Assembly (NCBI RefSeq): GCF_002875705.1
Contig: NZ_MCZZ01000127.1
Location: forward strand, 1 to 64,000
Source: Vibrio sp. 10N.261.45.E2
GTDB taxonomy: Bacteria > Pseudomonadota > Gammaproteobacteria > Enterobacterales > Vibrionaceae
Direction of reading: 5' to 3'
Length of the DNA: 64,000 nt
Under the pieces are notes generated by a model. The model searched no databases. It was given only the letters and a program-made list of their open reading frames with translations, and had not been told where the DNA came from. Positions 55,296 to 63,977 of the stretch are shown in pieces (position 1 is the stretch's first letter; the number at the start of each line of letters is the position of its first letter). The translations under genes and the position numbers were made by a program.

Positions 55296-55904
55296 TTAGT
55301 TACTTGCGAGCACATTAGGCTCAGGTTTATTGGCCGCAGCACCCACCTCATTCGTAATATTAAATAATGTATAAGAGAGCGTCAGCGTGTGTATCGATTC
55401 TGGAATATCGGGTTCAATGTAAAATATCAAACCCATTTCTGCGCTCTTGTGCCCGTCCAATGGCTGCTGATTAAAGCAAAAGCATTCCATTTTGTTGAAG
55501 TAAGTTGCGCCCATACCAGGAGACACCGACGGTACAGCTTGGCCAACCAATGTGGCCCCAGAAAGGTTTTTTGCAATGTAGTTAGTTTGAACTACCTCAC
55601 CAGGATGAACCTCTAACACTCGAACCTCTGGTGAAAACTGCCATGGCATATCTGGATTGATGTGGGACATGAATTCAACTCGGACTTTACGAGAATAGTC
55701 GGGCTGCATTCCCTGAGGTTGAACTGCGGAAACAGTATTGGTTTTTCCATTGATCCCTAAAGCCTCACACATCACATCGTAGAGCGGTACCAAAGCGAAA
55801 CCAAAGCCAAACATCGCCACCACGCTCAACACCAAGTAACCTGTCAGCTTTTTAGTCGAACGTTTGGATTGGTTATTATCCATATCGCTTTGCTTATCAC
55901 TCAT
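55296..55904 (-). CDS. ctaG: Cytochrome c oxidase copper assembly protein CtaG/Cox11
   Basis: Delivers copper to the CuB site of subunit I. A single N-terminal helix (LTGYLVLSVVAMFGFGFALVPLYDVMCEALG, about 20-50) anchors a periplasmic beta-sandwich. The copper-binding CFCF motif lies in MECFCFNQQPL near residue 140, and Cys47 in the anchor region is also conserved. 202 aa, typical length. It lies 11 nt after coxA and 38 nt before coxC. The first 17 residues are polar and Asp/Lys-rich, in the cytoplasm. Confidence 0.94.
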   Translation of the reverse strand: MSDKQSDMDNNQSKRSTKKLTGYLVLSVVAMFGFGFALVPLYDVMCEALGINGKTNTVSAVQPQGMQPDYSRKVRVEFMSHINPDMPWQFSPEVRVLEVHPGEVVQTNYIAKNLSGATLVGQAVPSVSPGMGATYFNKMECFCFNQQPLDGHKSAEMGLIFYIEPDIPESIHTLTLSYTLFNITNEVGAAANKPEPNVLASN

Positions 55905-55915
55905 GATTCTATCCT

Positions 55916-57577
55916 TTAATCCACTTTAGGAGGATGAGTAAAGGTGTGGTGAGGCGCAGGGCTTGGTACTGTCCATTCAAGGCCTTCAGCTCTATCCCAA
56001 GGCTTGCTTGGAGCAGGCTCTCCCCCTCTCACGCACTTAATAGCTAGCCATAAGAAAATCAACTGAGACAACCCAAAGGCAAAGCCACCAATCGACACCA
56101 CTTGGTTAACATCAGCAAACTGAATGGCGTAATCAGGAATACGACGCGGCATACCCGCTAGCCCTAAAAAGTGCATCGGGAAGAACAACACGTTGACTGA
56201 AATTACCGACGTCCAGAAGTGCCACAGGCTGAGCTTGTGATCGTACATATGCCCTGTCCACTTCGGCAACCAATAGTAAGCGGCGGCCATAATCGAGAAC
56301 ACGGCGCCTGTTACCAGAACATAGTGGAAGTGAGCCACAACAAAATAGGTGTCGTGATATTGGAAATCGGCTGGCACGATAGCGAGCATCAATCCAGACA
56401 ACCCACCAATCGTGAACAAAACAATAAAGGCAATCGCAAATAGCATTGGGGTTTCAAAGGTTAAAGCCCCCCGCCACATGGTCGCCACCCAATTGAAGAC
56501 TTTCACACCTGTCGGCACCGCTATCAACATGGTGCAATACATGAAGAACAGCTCGGCAAAGACTGGCATACCTGTTGTGAACATGTGGTGCGCCCAAACC
56601 AAAAACGACAACAATGCGATACTACAAGTCGCGTATACCATGGAATGATAGCCAAACAGACGCTTACCACTGAATGCAGGGATGATCGCCGAGACAATAC
56701 CAAAAGACGGCAAAATCATGATGTACACTTCGGGGTGTCCAAAGAACCAGAATATGTGCTGAAACATCACAGGGTCCCCACCACCAGCGGCATCAAAGAA
56801 GCTTGTTCCAAAGTATTTGTCAGTTAATACCATGGTCACTGCACCCGCGAGAACAGGCATCACGGCTATCAACAAGAAAGCAGTAATCAACCAAGTCCAT
56901 ACGAACATCGGTAGCTTGAACCAAGTCATACCCGGCGCTCTCATGTTCACGATGGTCACGATCACGTTAATCGCGCCCATGATCGAGCTGATCCCCATAA
57001 TATGAACTGAGAATACAAATAGCGCCGTGCTGTCTGGGCCGTAAGTTGTCGAAAGTGGCGCATAAAATGTCCAGCCAAAGCTCGGACCACCTCCCTCAGT
57101 AAACAAAGAACCGATTAAGATTAGAAAAGCAAAAGGCAAGATCCAGAAACTGAGGTTATTCATTCTCGGCAGCGCCATATCTGGAGCACCGATCATCATC
57201 GGGATCATCCAGTTAGCCAAACCCGTGAAAGCAGGCATTACTGCGCCAAACACCATGATTAAACCGTGGACTGTGGTCATCTGATTGAAGAAATCTGGCT
57301 CAACGAGTTGCAAACCCGGTTGGAATAGCTCAGCACGGATCACCATTGCCATGGCACCACCCGTTAAGAACATCGCAAAACTGAACCACAGATAAAGTGT
57401 ACCGATGTCTTTATGATTGGTTGAGTACAGCCAACGCACCCAACCTTTAGGTGCCGCATGTGAGTCGTGATCATCAACAGGCAAATCATTATTGCCTAGT
57501 GTACCTTCCGCAGAATGGCTCAGTGCTTGGTCTTCTGCTGGAGCCGATTTCACCGGCTTATTGATTGGTGAACTCAT
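55916..57577 (-). CDS. ctaD: Cytochrome c oxidase subunit I
   Basis: The catalytic subunit (coxA) with heme a and the heme a3-CuB site; reduces oxygen to water and pumps protons. 553 aa with 12 helices. Signature motifs are WFFGHPEVYIMILPSFG (CuB His and cross-linked Tyr, near residue 280), WAHHMFTTGM (next CuB histidines, near 330) and AHFHYVLVTGAVFSIMAA (heme ligands, near 415). A polar N-terminal 40 residues precede GWVRWLYSTNHKDIGTLYLWF. The start overlaps the end of subunit II by 4 nt (ATGA), so they are cotranslated. Confidence 0.96.
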   Translation of the reverse strand: MSSPINKPVKSAPAEDQALSHSAEGTLGNNDLPVDDHDSHAAPKGWVRWLYSTNHKDIGTLYLWFSFAMFLTGGAMAMVIRAELFQPGLQLVEPDFFNQMTTVHGLIMVFGAVMPAFTGLANWMIPMMIGAPDMALPRMNNLSFWILPFAFLILIGSLFTEGGGPSFGWTFYAPLSTTYGPDSTALFVFSVHIMGISSIMGAINVIVTIVNMRAPGMTWFKLPMFVWTWLITAFLLIAVMPVLAGAVTMVLTDKYFGTSFFDAAGGGDPVMFQHIFWFFGHPEVYIMILPSFGIVSAIIPAFSGKRLFGYHSMVYATCSIALLSFLVWAHHMFTTGMPVFAELFFMYCTMLIAVPTGVKVFNWVATMWRGALTFETPMLFAIAFIVLFTIGGLSGLMLAIVPADFQYHDTYFVVAHFHYVLVTGAVFSIMAAAYYWLPKWTGHMYDHKLSLWHFWTSVISVNVLFFPMHFLGLAGMPRRIPDYAIQFADVNQVVSIGGFAFGLSQLIFLWLAIKCVRGGEPAPSKPWDRAEGLEWTVPSPAPHHTFTHPPKVD

Positions 57578-58833
57578 AACTGCTCCTTAGCATCGTTTTG
57601 TGCTTCATCCATTAAGCCTTGCGTTGCATCCGTAGAACCTTGCGTTTCGTCCGTTGAACCTTGTTCGTCAGAAGCTTGTTCCCCGCCTTCTTGCTTGGCT
57701 TTATAAGCGTTCACATCTGAAGCCTGAACAATATCGCCAGTGTCATTACCCCAAGCGTTTCGTTGATAAGTCACTACCGCTGCGATCTCTTTCTCGGTTA
57801 ACTGATTATCGAACGCTTGCATCGCGGTGCCGCCACGACCATAAACAATAGTGTCGATATGAACACCCACATCACCAAGTGCGATAGGGCTTCCTTTGAT
57901 AGCAGGGAAAGCTCCGGGGATGCCCTCACCGTTTACTTGGTGACAAACCGCACATCGAGTTTTGTAGACCTCTTCACCGATCGTATTCAACTCTTCCAAA
58001 GAAAGTGACGCATCTAATGCATCTTTCGCGGCTTGTTGTTCGGCTATCGCCAACTCTTTTTGCTCCGCTAGCCATGCGTCGAATTCGGCTTCTTCCATGG
58101 CATGCACCACTATCGGCATGAAACCATGGGCACGACCACACAACTCTGCACACTGCCCTCGATAAACACCGGGTTCATCTATCTTTGTCCAAGCCTCGTT
58201 GATAAAGCCTGGAATCGTATCTTTCTTAACGGCAAACGCAGGCACCCACCATGAGTGAATCACATCGTCGGAAGTCATCAAGAAGCGGACTTTACGGTCA
58301 ACAGGCAGTACGAGCGGCTTATCGACTTCTAGCAGGTAATGTGCGCCTTTCACTTCGATGCCTTCAATTTCTTTGTCGCTGGTCGCTAAAAGGCTGAAAA
58401 ACTCGACATCCTCACCAAAATAGCTGTAATGCCATTTCCATTGTGATCCGGTGATTTTAACGGTCAGGTCTGACTGGGAGGTATCTTCCATCGCTATCAA
58501 GGTTTTAGTGGCAGGTATAGCCATGGCGATGAGGATAATAATAGGGATGATTGTCCAAAGAATTTCGACTTTCGTGCTTTCATGAAAATGGGCAGCAACT
58601 GCACCCTTCGATTTCCTGTGCCTCAAAATCGAATAAAACATGACACCAAATACAACAAAGGCAATCGCGCAGCAGATGTAGAAGATCAGCATATGAAGTT
58701 CATACACCTTACCACTGATCTCAGTGACGCCTTGAGTCATGTTGTAGTCGCTGCTTGCGTGCACTAAAAGCGAAACAAGAAGCAAAACAGAACTCTTCAA
58801 AAGCCACGTTAGCCTAACCAGTAATCGTTTCAA
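57574..58833 (-). CDS. ctaC: Cytochrome c oxidase subunit II with fused cytochrome c domain (caa3 type)
   Basis: A signal-like N-terminus (residues 1-26) and two helices (about 47-70 and 90-113) precede the periplasmic CuA domain. CuA ligands are visible: His193, Cys228 and Cys232 (GQCAELCG), His236 and Met239. A cytochrome c domain follows, with the heme motif Cys294-Cys297-His298 in TRCAVCHQVNGEG; the electron donor is therefore partly built in, as in caa3 oxidases. The extreme C-terminus (about 391-411) has three tandem seven-residue repeats (QGSTDET, QGSTDAT, QGLMDEA). It is the first gene of the oxidase operon. Confidence 0.95.
   Translation of the reverse strand: MKRLLVRLTWLLKSSVLLLVSLLVHASSDYNMTQGVTEISGKVYELHMLIFYICCAIAFVVFGVMFYSILRHRKSKGAVAAHFHESTKVEILWTIIPIIILIAMAIPATKTLIAMEDTSQSDLTVKITGSQWKWHYSYFGEDVEFFSLLATSDKEIEGIEVKGAHYLLEVDKPLVLPVDRKVRFLMTSDDVIHSWWVPAFAVKKDTIPGFINEAWTKIDEPGVYRGQCAELCGRAHGFMPIVVHAMEEAEFDAWLAEQKELAIAEQQAAKDALDASLSLEELNTIGEEVYKTRCAVCHQVNGEGIPGAFPAIKGSPIALGDVGVHIDTIVYGRGGTAMQAFDNQLTEKEIAAVVTYQRNAWGNDTGDIVQASDVNAYKAKQEGGEQASDEQGSTDETQGSTDATQGLMDEAQNDAKEQL
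57601..57663 (-). repeat. 21-bp tandem repeat in the coxB 3' end
   Basis: Three in-frame 21-bp units encode QGSTDET, QGSTDAT and QGLMDEA near the end of subunit II. The first two differ at few bases and the third is more diverged. The tail is low-complexity and probably flexible. Confidence 0.75.
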
Positions 58834-58863
58834 AAGATCTCTCCTTATCCTTCCTAATTGGAC

Positions 58864-58931
58864 ACTTGCGACCTAAATGTCGTTGCGAGCTGTATTTCAT
58901 TACGAGCTACATGTCATTACGAGCTGAGCAA
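58864..58931. repeat. 17-bp minisatellite upstream of the oxidase operon
   Basis: Units with a 17-bp period start at 58881, 58898 and 58915 (CGTTGCGAGCTGTATTT, CATTACGAGCTACATGT, CATTACGAGCTGAGCA), preceded by a shorter variant from 58865. The shared core is TTRCGAGCT. It lies 31-98 nt upstream of coxB, in its leader or promoter region. The remaining 58932-59205 stretch is AT-rich with no other structure seen. Confidence 0.8.
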
Positions 58932-59205
58932 CATTCTCTGTTGTTCCAGCTAATAATGAAAAGGCTGAATCTCAATCTACAACTCATACAAAGTTGCCTT
59001 CAAAAGGGCTACTGACCTCACATCAACCTAGAAACTAATACGGATCAAGAGTGTTAGAGGTTTCCATGAAAGATTCAAAAACGGCGAATTTGTTAAATTT
59101 TGTTATATTTATGTAAAAGGCTAGTTAGTGATATCCAATTGTTCAAGGTAAGTTTATTTACTAAACAGTCAATTATTTTATATCGAGTTTTACGATTGCT
59201 TTCAT

Positions 59206-59224
59206 AGAAATGATAATCAATATC
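59206..59224. promoter_or_regulatory. Fur-like box in the divergent coxB / phosphohexomutase region
   Basis: AGAAATGATAATCAATATC agrees with the 19-bp Fur consensus at 15 of 19 positions, better than the box before the siderophore-interacting gene. It is 53-71 nt upstream of the plus-strand mutase start and 373 nt from coxB. Confidence 0.65.
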
Positions 59225-59276
59225 ACTTAAATTAAGTCAACAGTAAGTCATACCGAAATTAAAAGGTTTAGTGATT

Positions 59277-60983
59277 ATGCAAGATGCAATGAATTGGTTA
59301 GCGAGAGACCCAGACCCAAGAACTCGTGAAGAGTTTCAACACCTCATCGATGAGGGAATGCACGACGAACTTGAAGACCGCTTTACTCAACGATTAGAGT
59401 TCGGAACAGCGGGACTTAGAGGAAAAGTGGGATGTGGTCCAAATCGAATGAACCGTTTAGTTATACAGGAAACGGCAACCGGACTCGGCCACTACTTAAT
59501 CGAACATGTCGCCAATGCTACTATTCGAGGCGTTGTGGTTGGCTATGACGGCCGCTTAGATTCAAAGCAATTCGCTATTGATACCGCTTCCGTACTCACC
59601 GCTTTAGGCATTAAGGTCTACCTAACCGCGAATGTCGCCGCTACCCCTATTGTTGCTTTCGGTATTGAGCATTTCAATGCAGCCGCAGCCGTTGTGGTTA
59701 CTGCCAGCCACAACCCGCCAGAATACAATGGCTTCAAAGTGTACTGGGAGAATGGTGCTCAAATCATTCCTCCTCACGACGCGGGCATTGCTGCTGAAAT
59801 TGATATCGCATCAACCAAGCCTATTCCTTTAATGAGCCTGAGCGATGCTGAAACACAAGGCAAGTTAGTGTGGTTGACTGAGGGCTATTACCAAACGTAT
59901 CGCGCTGCGATCAACCAGAGCCCATATGTGAGTAATGAGATCGAATCGGCGAACACCACCATCACCTACACAGCAATGCATGGTGTGGGCGCGCAAATGG
60001 CTGAAGATCTTCTCCATGATTCTGGTTTCCATAAGGTATTCAGCGTTGCAGAACAAAGAGAGCCCGATGGTAACTTCCCAACCGTAAACTTCCCTAACCC
60101 GGAAGAAAAAGGGGCTATGGATCTTGTGGTTAAGCTAGCAAAGAGTGTCGATGCAGATATTGCTTGTGCCAATGACCCTGATGCAGACCGTTTTGCGGTT
60201 GCGGTCAGAACTGAAGATGACTCTTACAAAATGCTGACTGGCGATCAAGTGGGTGTGTTGTTTGCGCATTATTTGCTTTCAAAACCTCACACCAAAACCC
60301 AGTTAGTTGGCAACAGTATCGTCTCATCAACGCTACTTGAAAAAGTGGCTAAATCCCACGGGGCGACTTATTTCCAAACGCTGACTGGCTTCAAATGGTT
60401 AGCGAATATTGGCATGCAGTTAGAAGATGATCAGAACGAGTTCTTGTTCGCCTATGAAGAAGCACTAGGCTACACAATTGGTACTCAAGTACGAGACAAA
60501 GATGGGCTATCGGCTATTGTCGTGTTTGCTCAATTGGTTGAAGAGTTGAAATCTCAGGGCCGAACCGTTTGGGATCTCCTAGCTCAGATTTCATTTGAAC
60601 ATGGCGTTCACACCAACGCACAGCGAAGTATCGCACTAGACCCAGATTCACCATCGATTGGTTCGAGGCTAAGATCAGCACAACCTAAAGCAATCAACGG
60701 TGTCGCTATCTCTGTAATTGAAGATCTTCAATCTTCTTTGCGCTTCGTCATTGGTGGCAACACCGAAGCCATTAACTTACCCGCGAGTGACGTGCTCATC
60801 TACCACCTCGAAGACGGTTCACGCATTATCGTGAGACCTTCAGGCACTGAACCAAAAGTGAAAGTCTATTATGAGACAGTGACAAAGTTCGAAGGGACAG
60901 AAACGTACGAAGACACTCGTCTGCGCGGTGAGCAATACATGGATAAACTGATTGAACAACACCAACAAGAATTAAACTCATAG
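59277..60983 (+). CDS. Phospho-sugar mutase (phosphoglucomutase/phosphomannomutase), 568 aa
   Basis: An alpha-D-phosphohexomutase of the long PgcA/PGM2-like class. The N-terminus has RLEFGTAGLRGKVGCGPNRMN, which binds substrate phosphate. The phosphoserine is about Ser144 in VTASHNPPEYNGFKVYW, the metal loop is in ANDPDADRFAVAV near 303, the sugar-specificity loop is FAYEEALGYTIG near 395 (EEALG suggests glucose), and the phosphate-binding RPSGTEPKVKVYYE is near 530. It most likely interconverts glucose 1- and 6-phosphate. The ATG at 59277 is preferred over a GTG at 59271 by Shine-Dalgarno spacing. A Fur-like box lies just upstream, unusual for such an enzyme. Confidence 0.9.
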   Translation: MQDAMNWLARDPDPRTREEFQHLIDEGMHDELEDRFTQRLEFGTAGLRGKVGCGPNRMNRLVIQETATGLGHYLIEHVANATIRGVVVGYDGRLDSKQFAIDTASVLTALGIKVYLTANVAATPIVAFGIEHFNAAAAVVVTASHNPPEYNGFKVYWENGAQIIPPHDAGIAAEIDIASTKPIPLMSLSDAETQGKLVWLTEGYYQTYRAAINQSPYVSNEIESANTTITYTAMHGVGAQMAEDLLHDSGFHKVFSVAEQREPDGNFPTVNFPNPEEKGAMDLVVKLAKSVDADIACANDPDADRFAVAVRTEDDSYKMLTGDQVGVLFAHYLLSKPHTKTQLVGNSIVSSTLLEKVAKSHGATYFQTLTGFKWLANIGMQLEDDQNEFLFAYEEALGYTIGTQVRDKDGLSAIVVFAQLVEELKSQGRTVWDLLAQISFEHGVHTNAQRSIALDPDSPSIGSRLRSAQPKAINGVAISVIEDLQSSLRFVIGGNTEAINLPASDVLIYHLEDGSRIIVRPSGTEPKVKVYYETVTKFEGTETYEDTRLRGEQYMDKLIEQHQQELNS

Positions 60984-61017
60984 CGATTTAGCGTGTTCAG
61001 ATGCAACGGTTAAAACT

Positions 61018-61046
61018 AAAAATGGACGCTCGAAGCGTCCATTTTT
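61018..61046. terminator. Rho-independent terminator of the mutase gene
   Basis: AAAAATGGACGCT pairs perfectly with AGCGTCCATTTTT around three bases. It is symmetric and can also serve the LysE-family gene on the other strand. Confidence 0.92.
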
Positions 61047-61088
61047 GTCTCAGCGGCTAATCGCTAGAATATGTCTGAATTGATTCGC

Positions 61089-61721
61089 CTAAGCAGTAAA
61101 GAAAGAAGACAACATCCAGATAGCTAACACGATGAAAACTCCGCCCATCACTTTCTGTTGATAGGTACGAAACTTAGCATTTTCTACAAGAGACTTACCA
61201 ATTGTCCCCACTAAAGCCACCAGCAAAAAGTTGAACGTTAAGCCGAGAACATTCAATAACAAACCCAGAATAAGCATCTGCTCACCAGAAGTCGCTTCAA
61301 TGTTCGTCGATACAAACTGAGGCAAAAACATCACAAAGAAAACCAGCGCTTTGGGATTAAGCAGGTTGCTGATTAGTGCTCGTTGGTAGTAGGCTTTTGC
61401 TGCAAAGTTATCGCTTAACTCAGGCGCCTTACCCTGTTCTGTTCGAAGGCAATCCCACCCCATTTTCAATAAGTAGGTACCGCCTAACAGATGAAGAGCA
61501 TTTAGAGCGATTGGGCTCATCGCAATCAATGCTGAAACACCCATTGCTGCCAATACTGTCAGGATGATTCCAGAAGTTGCATTACCTAAACTTGCGAACA
61601 CACCAACCTTGCGGCCGTAGCTCATACTCGAGCTCGCAATGAGTAACATATCAGGGCCAGGCAAAAGAAGAAGTGCAACAACAGCAGTCAGGTAAACAGG
61701 TAAGATGGCTAAGTCGATCAT
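61089..61721 (-). CDS. LysE/RhtB-family amino-acid exporter, 210 aa
   Basis: A small inner-membrane exporter with six helices. The family N-terminal motif LLLLPGPDMLLIASSSMSYGRKVGVFASLGNATSG (about 16-50) is clear, as is NLLNPKALVFFVMFLPQFV near 115-133, where the conserved NPK motif lies. Members export lysine, threonine, homoserine lactone or other amino acids; the substrate here cannot be specified. The length is typical. It is monocistronic. Confidence 0.92.
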   Translation of the reverse strand: MIDLAILPVYLTAVVALLLLPGPDMLLIASSSMSYGRKVGVFASLGNATSGIILTVLAAMGVSALIAMSPIALNALHLLGGTYLLKMGWDCLRTEQGKAPELSDNFAAKAYYQRALISNLLNPKALVFFVMFLPQFVSTNIEATSGEQMLILGLLLNVLGLTFNFLLVALVGTIGKSLVENAKFRTYQQKVMGGVFIVLAIWMLSSFFTA

Positions 61722-61871
61722 GGGGTTCAGTATTGATAAAAACGGAGGCGGATTTTATATCAATTACCAACACCCTTCCAGATGCAATTAGTTGTAAGTA
61801 GGATATATATTCGAATTAAAAACCAACTTTAACCACTGAAACCAATTTATTAACTAAACATAGCGTATTAA

Positions 61872-62504
61872 TTAACTCGCTACCCACTCAATCTCAATCA
61901 AGGTCGTTTCACCACACTTTAGACGACCGAGGAAGATATCACCTCGATGCACCTCACCAACACCTTTGGGTGTACCTGTCATGACAACATCACCATCAAG
62001 CAAGGTCGTGTAAGAAGATAACTCTTCGAGGATAGTTTGTGGGGAATACAGCATCTGTGCAACGTGGCCTTTTTGAACGCGAACACAGTTAATAAACAGC
62101 TCCAGATTTAAGTCTGTGAGATCTAGGTTATCTGTTGGAACAAAGCGACTAAACACGGCTGAACCATCAAACGCTTTGGCGCGCTCCCAAGGCAGGCCTT
62201 TCTCTTTTAAGCTACTTTGCAATTCACGTTTGGTGAGATCTAACCCTAAACCTACTGCTGAGTATTGACCATTTTCAACGATGAAGCAGATTTCAGCTTC
62301 ATAGTGCAGGGCTTCTTGGTGAAAAGAAGAGAGAGAGGACGATACGCTAGTACTGGGCTTATTAAACACCACCATAGCATCTGGAATCACGTTGTTGAGT
62401 TCTTCGATATGATCGACATAGTTACGTCCAACACACAACACTTTAGTTGGTGTTGCGGTTCGTTTCGAATTCATCAATTGTTCCTGCCCTACAACGCTGC
62501 TCAT
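61872..62504 (-). CDS. Fumarylacetoacetate hydrolase family protein, 210 aa
   Basis: An FAH-fold metal-dependent enzyme related to E. coli YcgM. Visible motifs are KVLCVGRNYVDHIEEL (about 21-36), ALHYEAEICFIV with the metal-binding Glu pair (near 65-75), KAFDGSAVFSRF near 110, and DGDVVMTGTPKGVGEVHRGD near 170-190. Family members hydrolyse or decarboxylate acylpyruvates and related 2-oxo acids. The substrate is unknown. The ATG at 62504 has AGGGA six bases upstream. A second ATG at 62474, also with AGGAA, would remove ten residues. Stand-alone gene. Confidence 0.87.
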   Translation of the reverse strand: MSSVVGQEQLMNSKRTATPTKVLCVGRNYVDHIEELNNVIPDAMVVFNKPSTSVSSSLSSFHQEALHYEAEICFIVENGQYSAVGLGLDLTKRELQSSLKEKGLPWERAKAFDGSAVFSRFVPTDNLDLTDLNLELFINCVRVQKGHVAQMLYSPQTILEELSSYTTLLDGDVVMTGTPKGVGEVHRGDIFLGRLKCGETTLIEIEWVAS

Positions 62505-62849
62505 AGTTTATCCCTGAACTATTTATTGGAGTGCAGAGTTTAACGCATCATAAAAACAGAGTCTTCGACAACATGGTTACCAATATCTAAATTCTGATCT
62601 TTAGCTCAATTAAATGATTTAAATACTTTTATCCGAAGATCACGACATATAAGAGCTGATGAAATGAGCCATAGCTACGTAGATAAAATGAATGGCTGGG
62701 GAACATGAAGGAAAAGCTAGAACAGATGCGCATAAAACGAAAGAAGCCCTCTCAAACCAAAAGGCTTGAGAGGGCTTAGCATGGTGTCTAGGACAGTATC
62801 CTAAAAGGTAAACCTAAGGAGTAAACACTATGCTAAATAAGTCTGCGAC
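62505..62849. other. Intergenic region between the porin and FAH-family genes
   Basis: This 345-nt stretch contains the FAH promoter on the left and the porin terminator on the right (62744-62777). A small inverted repeat TAGGA/TCCTA at 62788-62802 lies between that hairpin and the porin stop. No coding sequence or other RNA gene is evident. Confidence 0.5.
62744..62777 (-). terminator. Terminator of the porin gene
   Basis: AAGCCCTCTCAA pairs perfectly with TTGAGAGGGCTT around a ten-base loop. The minus-strand tail continues CTTTCGTTTT. It lies about 73 nt beyond the porin stop. Confidence 0.85.
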
Positions 62850-63977
62850 TTATAGGTAGTAACGACCACCGATAGTCCACTTGTCATCAGTCTTACGACC
62901 GTTGTCGTCGTTTAGGTCGAACTGGTAACCAGCGTAACCAACGAACTTAGGCGTAAAGTTGTACTCAGTTTGAAGAGCCAGCTCTTCTCGAGTAGTAACT
63001 TTTGCATCACCTTTATCTTCACGACCTTCAACCATTTCATAGTTGATGATGAAGTTTAAGCTATTGTCTAGAGCGTAAGCAGCTAGTAGCTCGTATGCAT
63101 CGCTCTCCACCATCAGGTCATTATATGTGTACTTGATAGTTTCAGCAGCGTTTAGATCTGAGCCAGAAATATTGTTCATGTACTCGTTAGATGCGTATAC
63201 ACCCGCTAGGTATAGACCTGTACCGTATGAACCATATGCCGCAGAAAATACGTGAGAAGAAGCTGTTTCATCGAAACCTGAAGCTTTGATATCGCCGGTG
63301 TTGTAACCGTAACCAAGCTTCGCGCCCATGATTTCGTAACCTACAGTCACTTGCGTTCGGTCTTTAACGTTTAGGTTAAAACCAACTGTTGCAGAAGCGT
63401 CAGTTTCACCAGTAGCGTCGGTTGCTGTTTCAGTAATGATATCTGAAACAGTTTGAGAACCCTGCCAGCCTAGACCGATAGTAATTTTACCCGCTTCACC
63501 TAGATCAAAACCGTTACGGTAAGAAACCATTTTGTCTGCGCGACCAGTACCGAACGCACCGTGGTTGTCGTAGATAAAGTCGTTCGCGAATGCGATTGGC
63601 ATATCAGCAACACCCGCTACGTCATAGTAAGGAGCCCACTGAGTACCGACTACTGCGCGACCAAAGTCATCGTGAGTAAGACCTACGTAACCTAGACGAG
63701 TTGTAAACGTCTCTTCACCACCTTCAAGGTAGTTAAGTGCCCATTCGCCTTTAGCGTCAGCAGTAAAGCCGTTACTCAATTCTTGAGTAGCGTTAAAGTT
63801 GATACGTGGTGAGTTAGCACCTACATCTGTATCGCCATTCTCAGAGCCATTTAGGTTTACTGAAACGTGGCCGCCAACTGAGAATGTTGTGCCGTCTTCG
63901 TTGTAAAGTTCTACTGCAACTGCCTGTGTACCAAATACTGCACCAGAAATCGCTAGCGCTAAAAGTTTCTTATTCAT
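62850..63977 (-). CDS. OmpU-like outer membrane porin, 375 aa
   Basis: A Gram-negative trimeric general porin with a 16-strand beta barrel. The start at 63977 follows GGACATGACA and opens the signal peptide MNKKLLALAISGAVFGTQAVA; an upstream ATG at 63989 has no ribosome binding site. The mature protein begins VELYNEDGTTFSVGGHVSVNL and contains the loop-3-type region FANDFIYDNHGAFGTGRADKMVSYRNG near residue 135. It ends in WTIGGRYYL with a C-terminal aromatic-Leu typical for Bam recognition. Fits Vibrio OmpU-like porins, which handle small solutes and bile resistance; ToxR control is common in the genus but not visible here. Only the last few bases of the leader are inside the window. Confidence 0.88.
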   Translation of the reverse strand: MNKKLLALAISGAVFGTQAVAVELYNEDGTTFSVGGHVSVNLNGSENGDTDVGANSPRINFNATQELSNGFTADAKGEWALNYLEGGEETFTTRLGYVGLTHDDFGRAVVGTQWAPYYDVAGVADMPIAFANDFIYDNHGAFGTGRADKMVSYRNGFDLGEAGKITIGLGWQGSQTVSDIITETATDATGETDASATVGFNLNVKDRTQVTVGYEIMGAKLGYGYNTGDIKASGFDETASSHVFSAAYGSYGTGLYLAGVYASNEYMNNISGSDLNAAETIKYTYNDLMVESDAYELLAAYALDNSLNFIINYEMVEGREDKGDAKVTTREELALQTEYNFTPKFVGYAGYQFDLNDDNGRKTDDKWTIGGRYYL

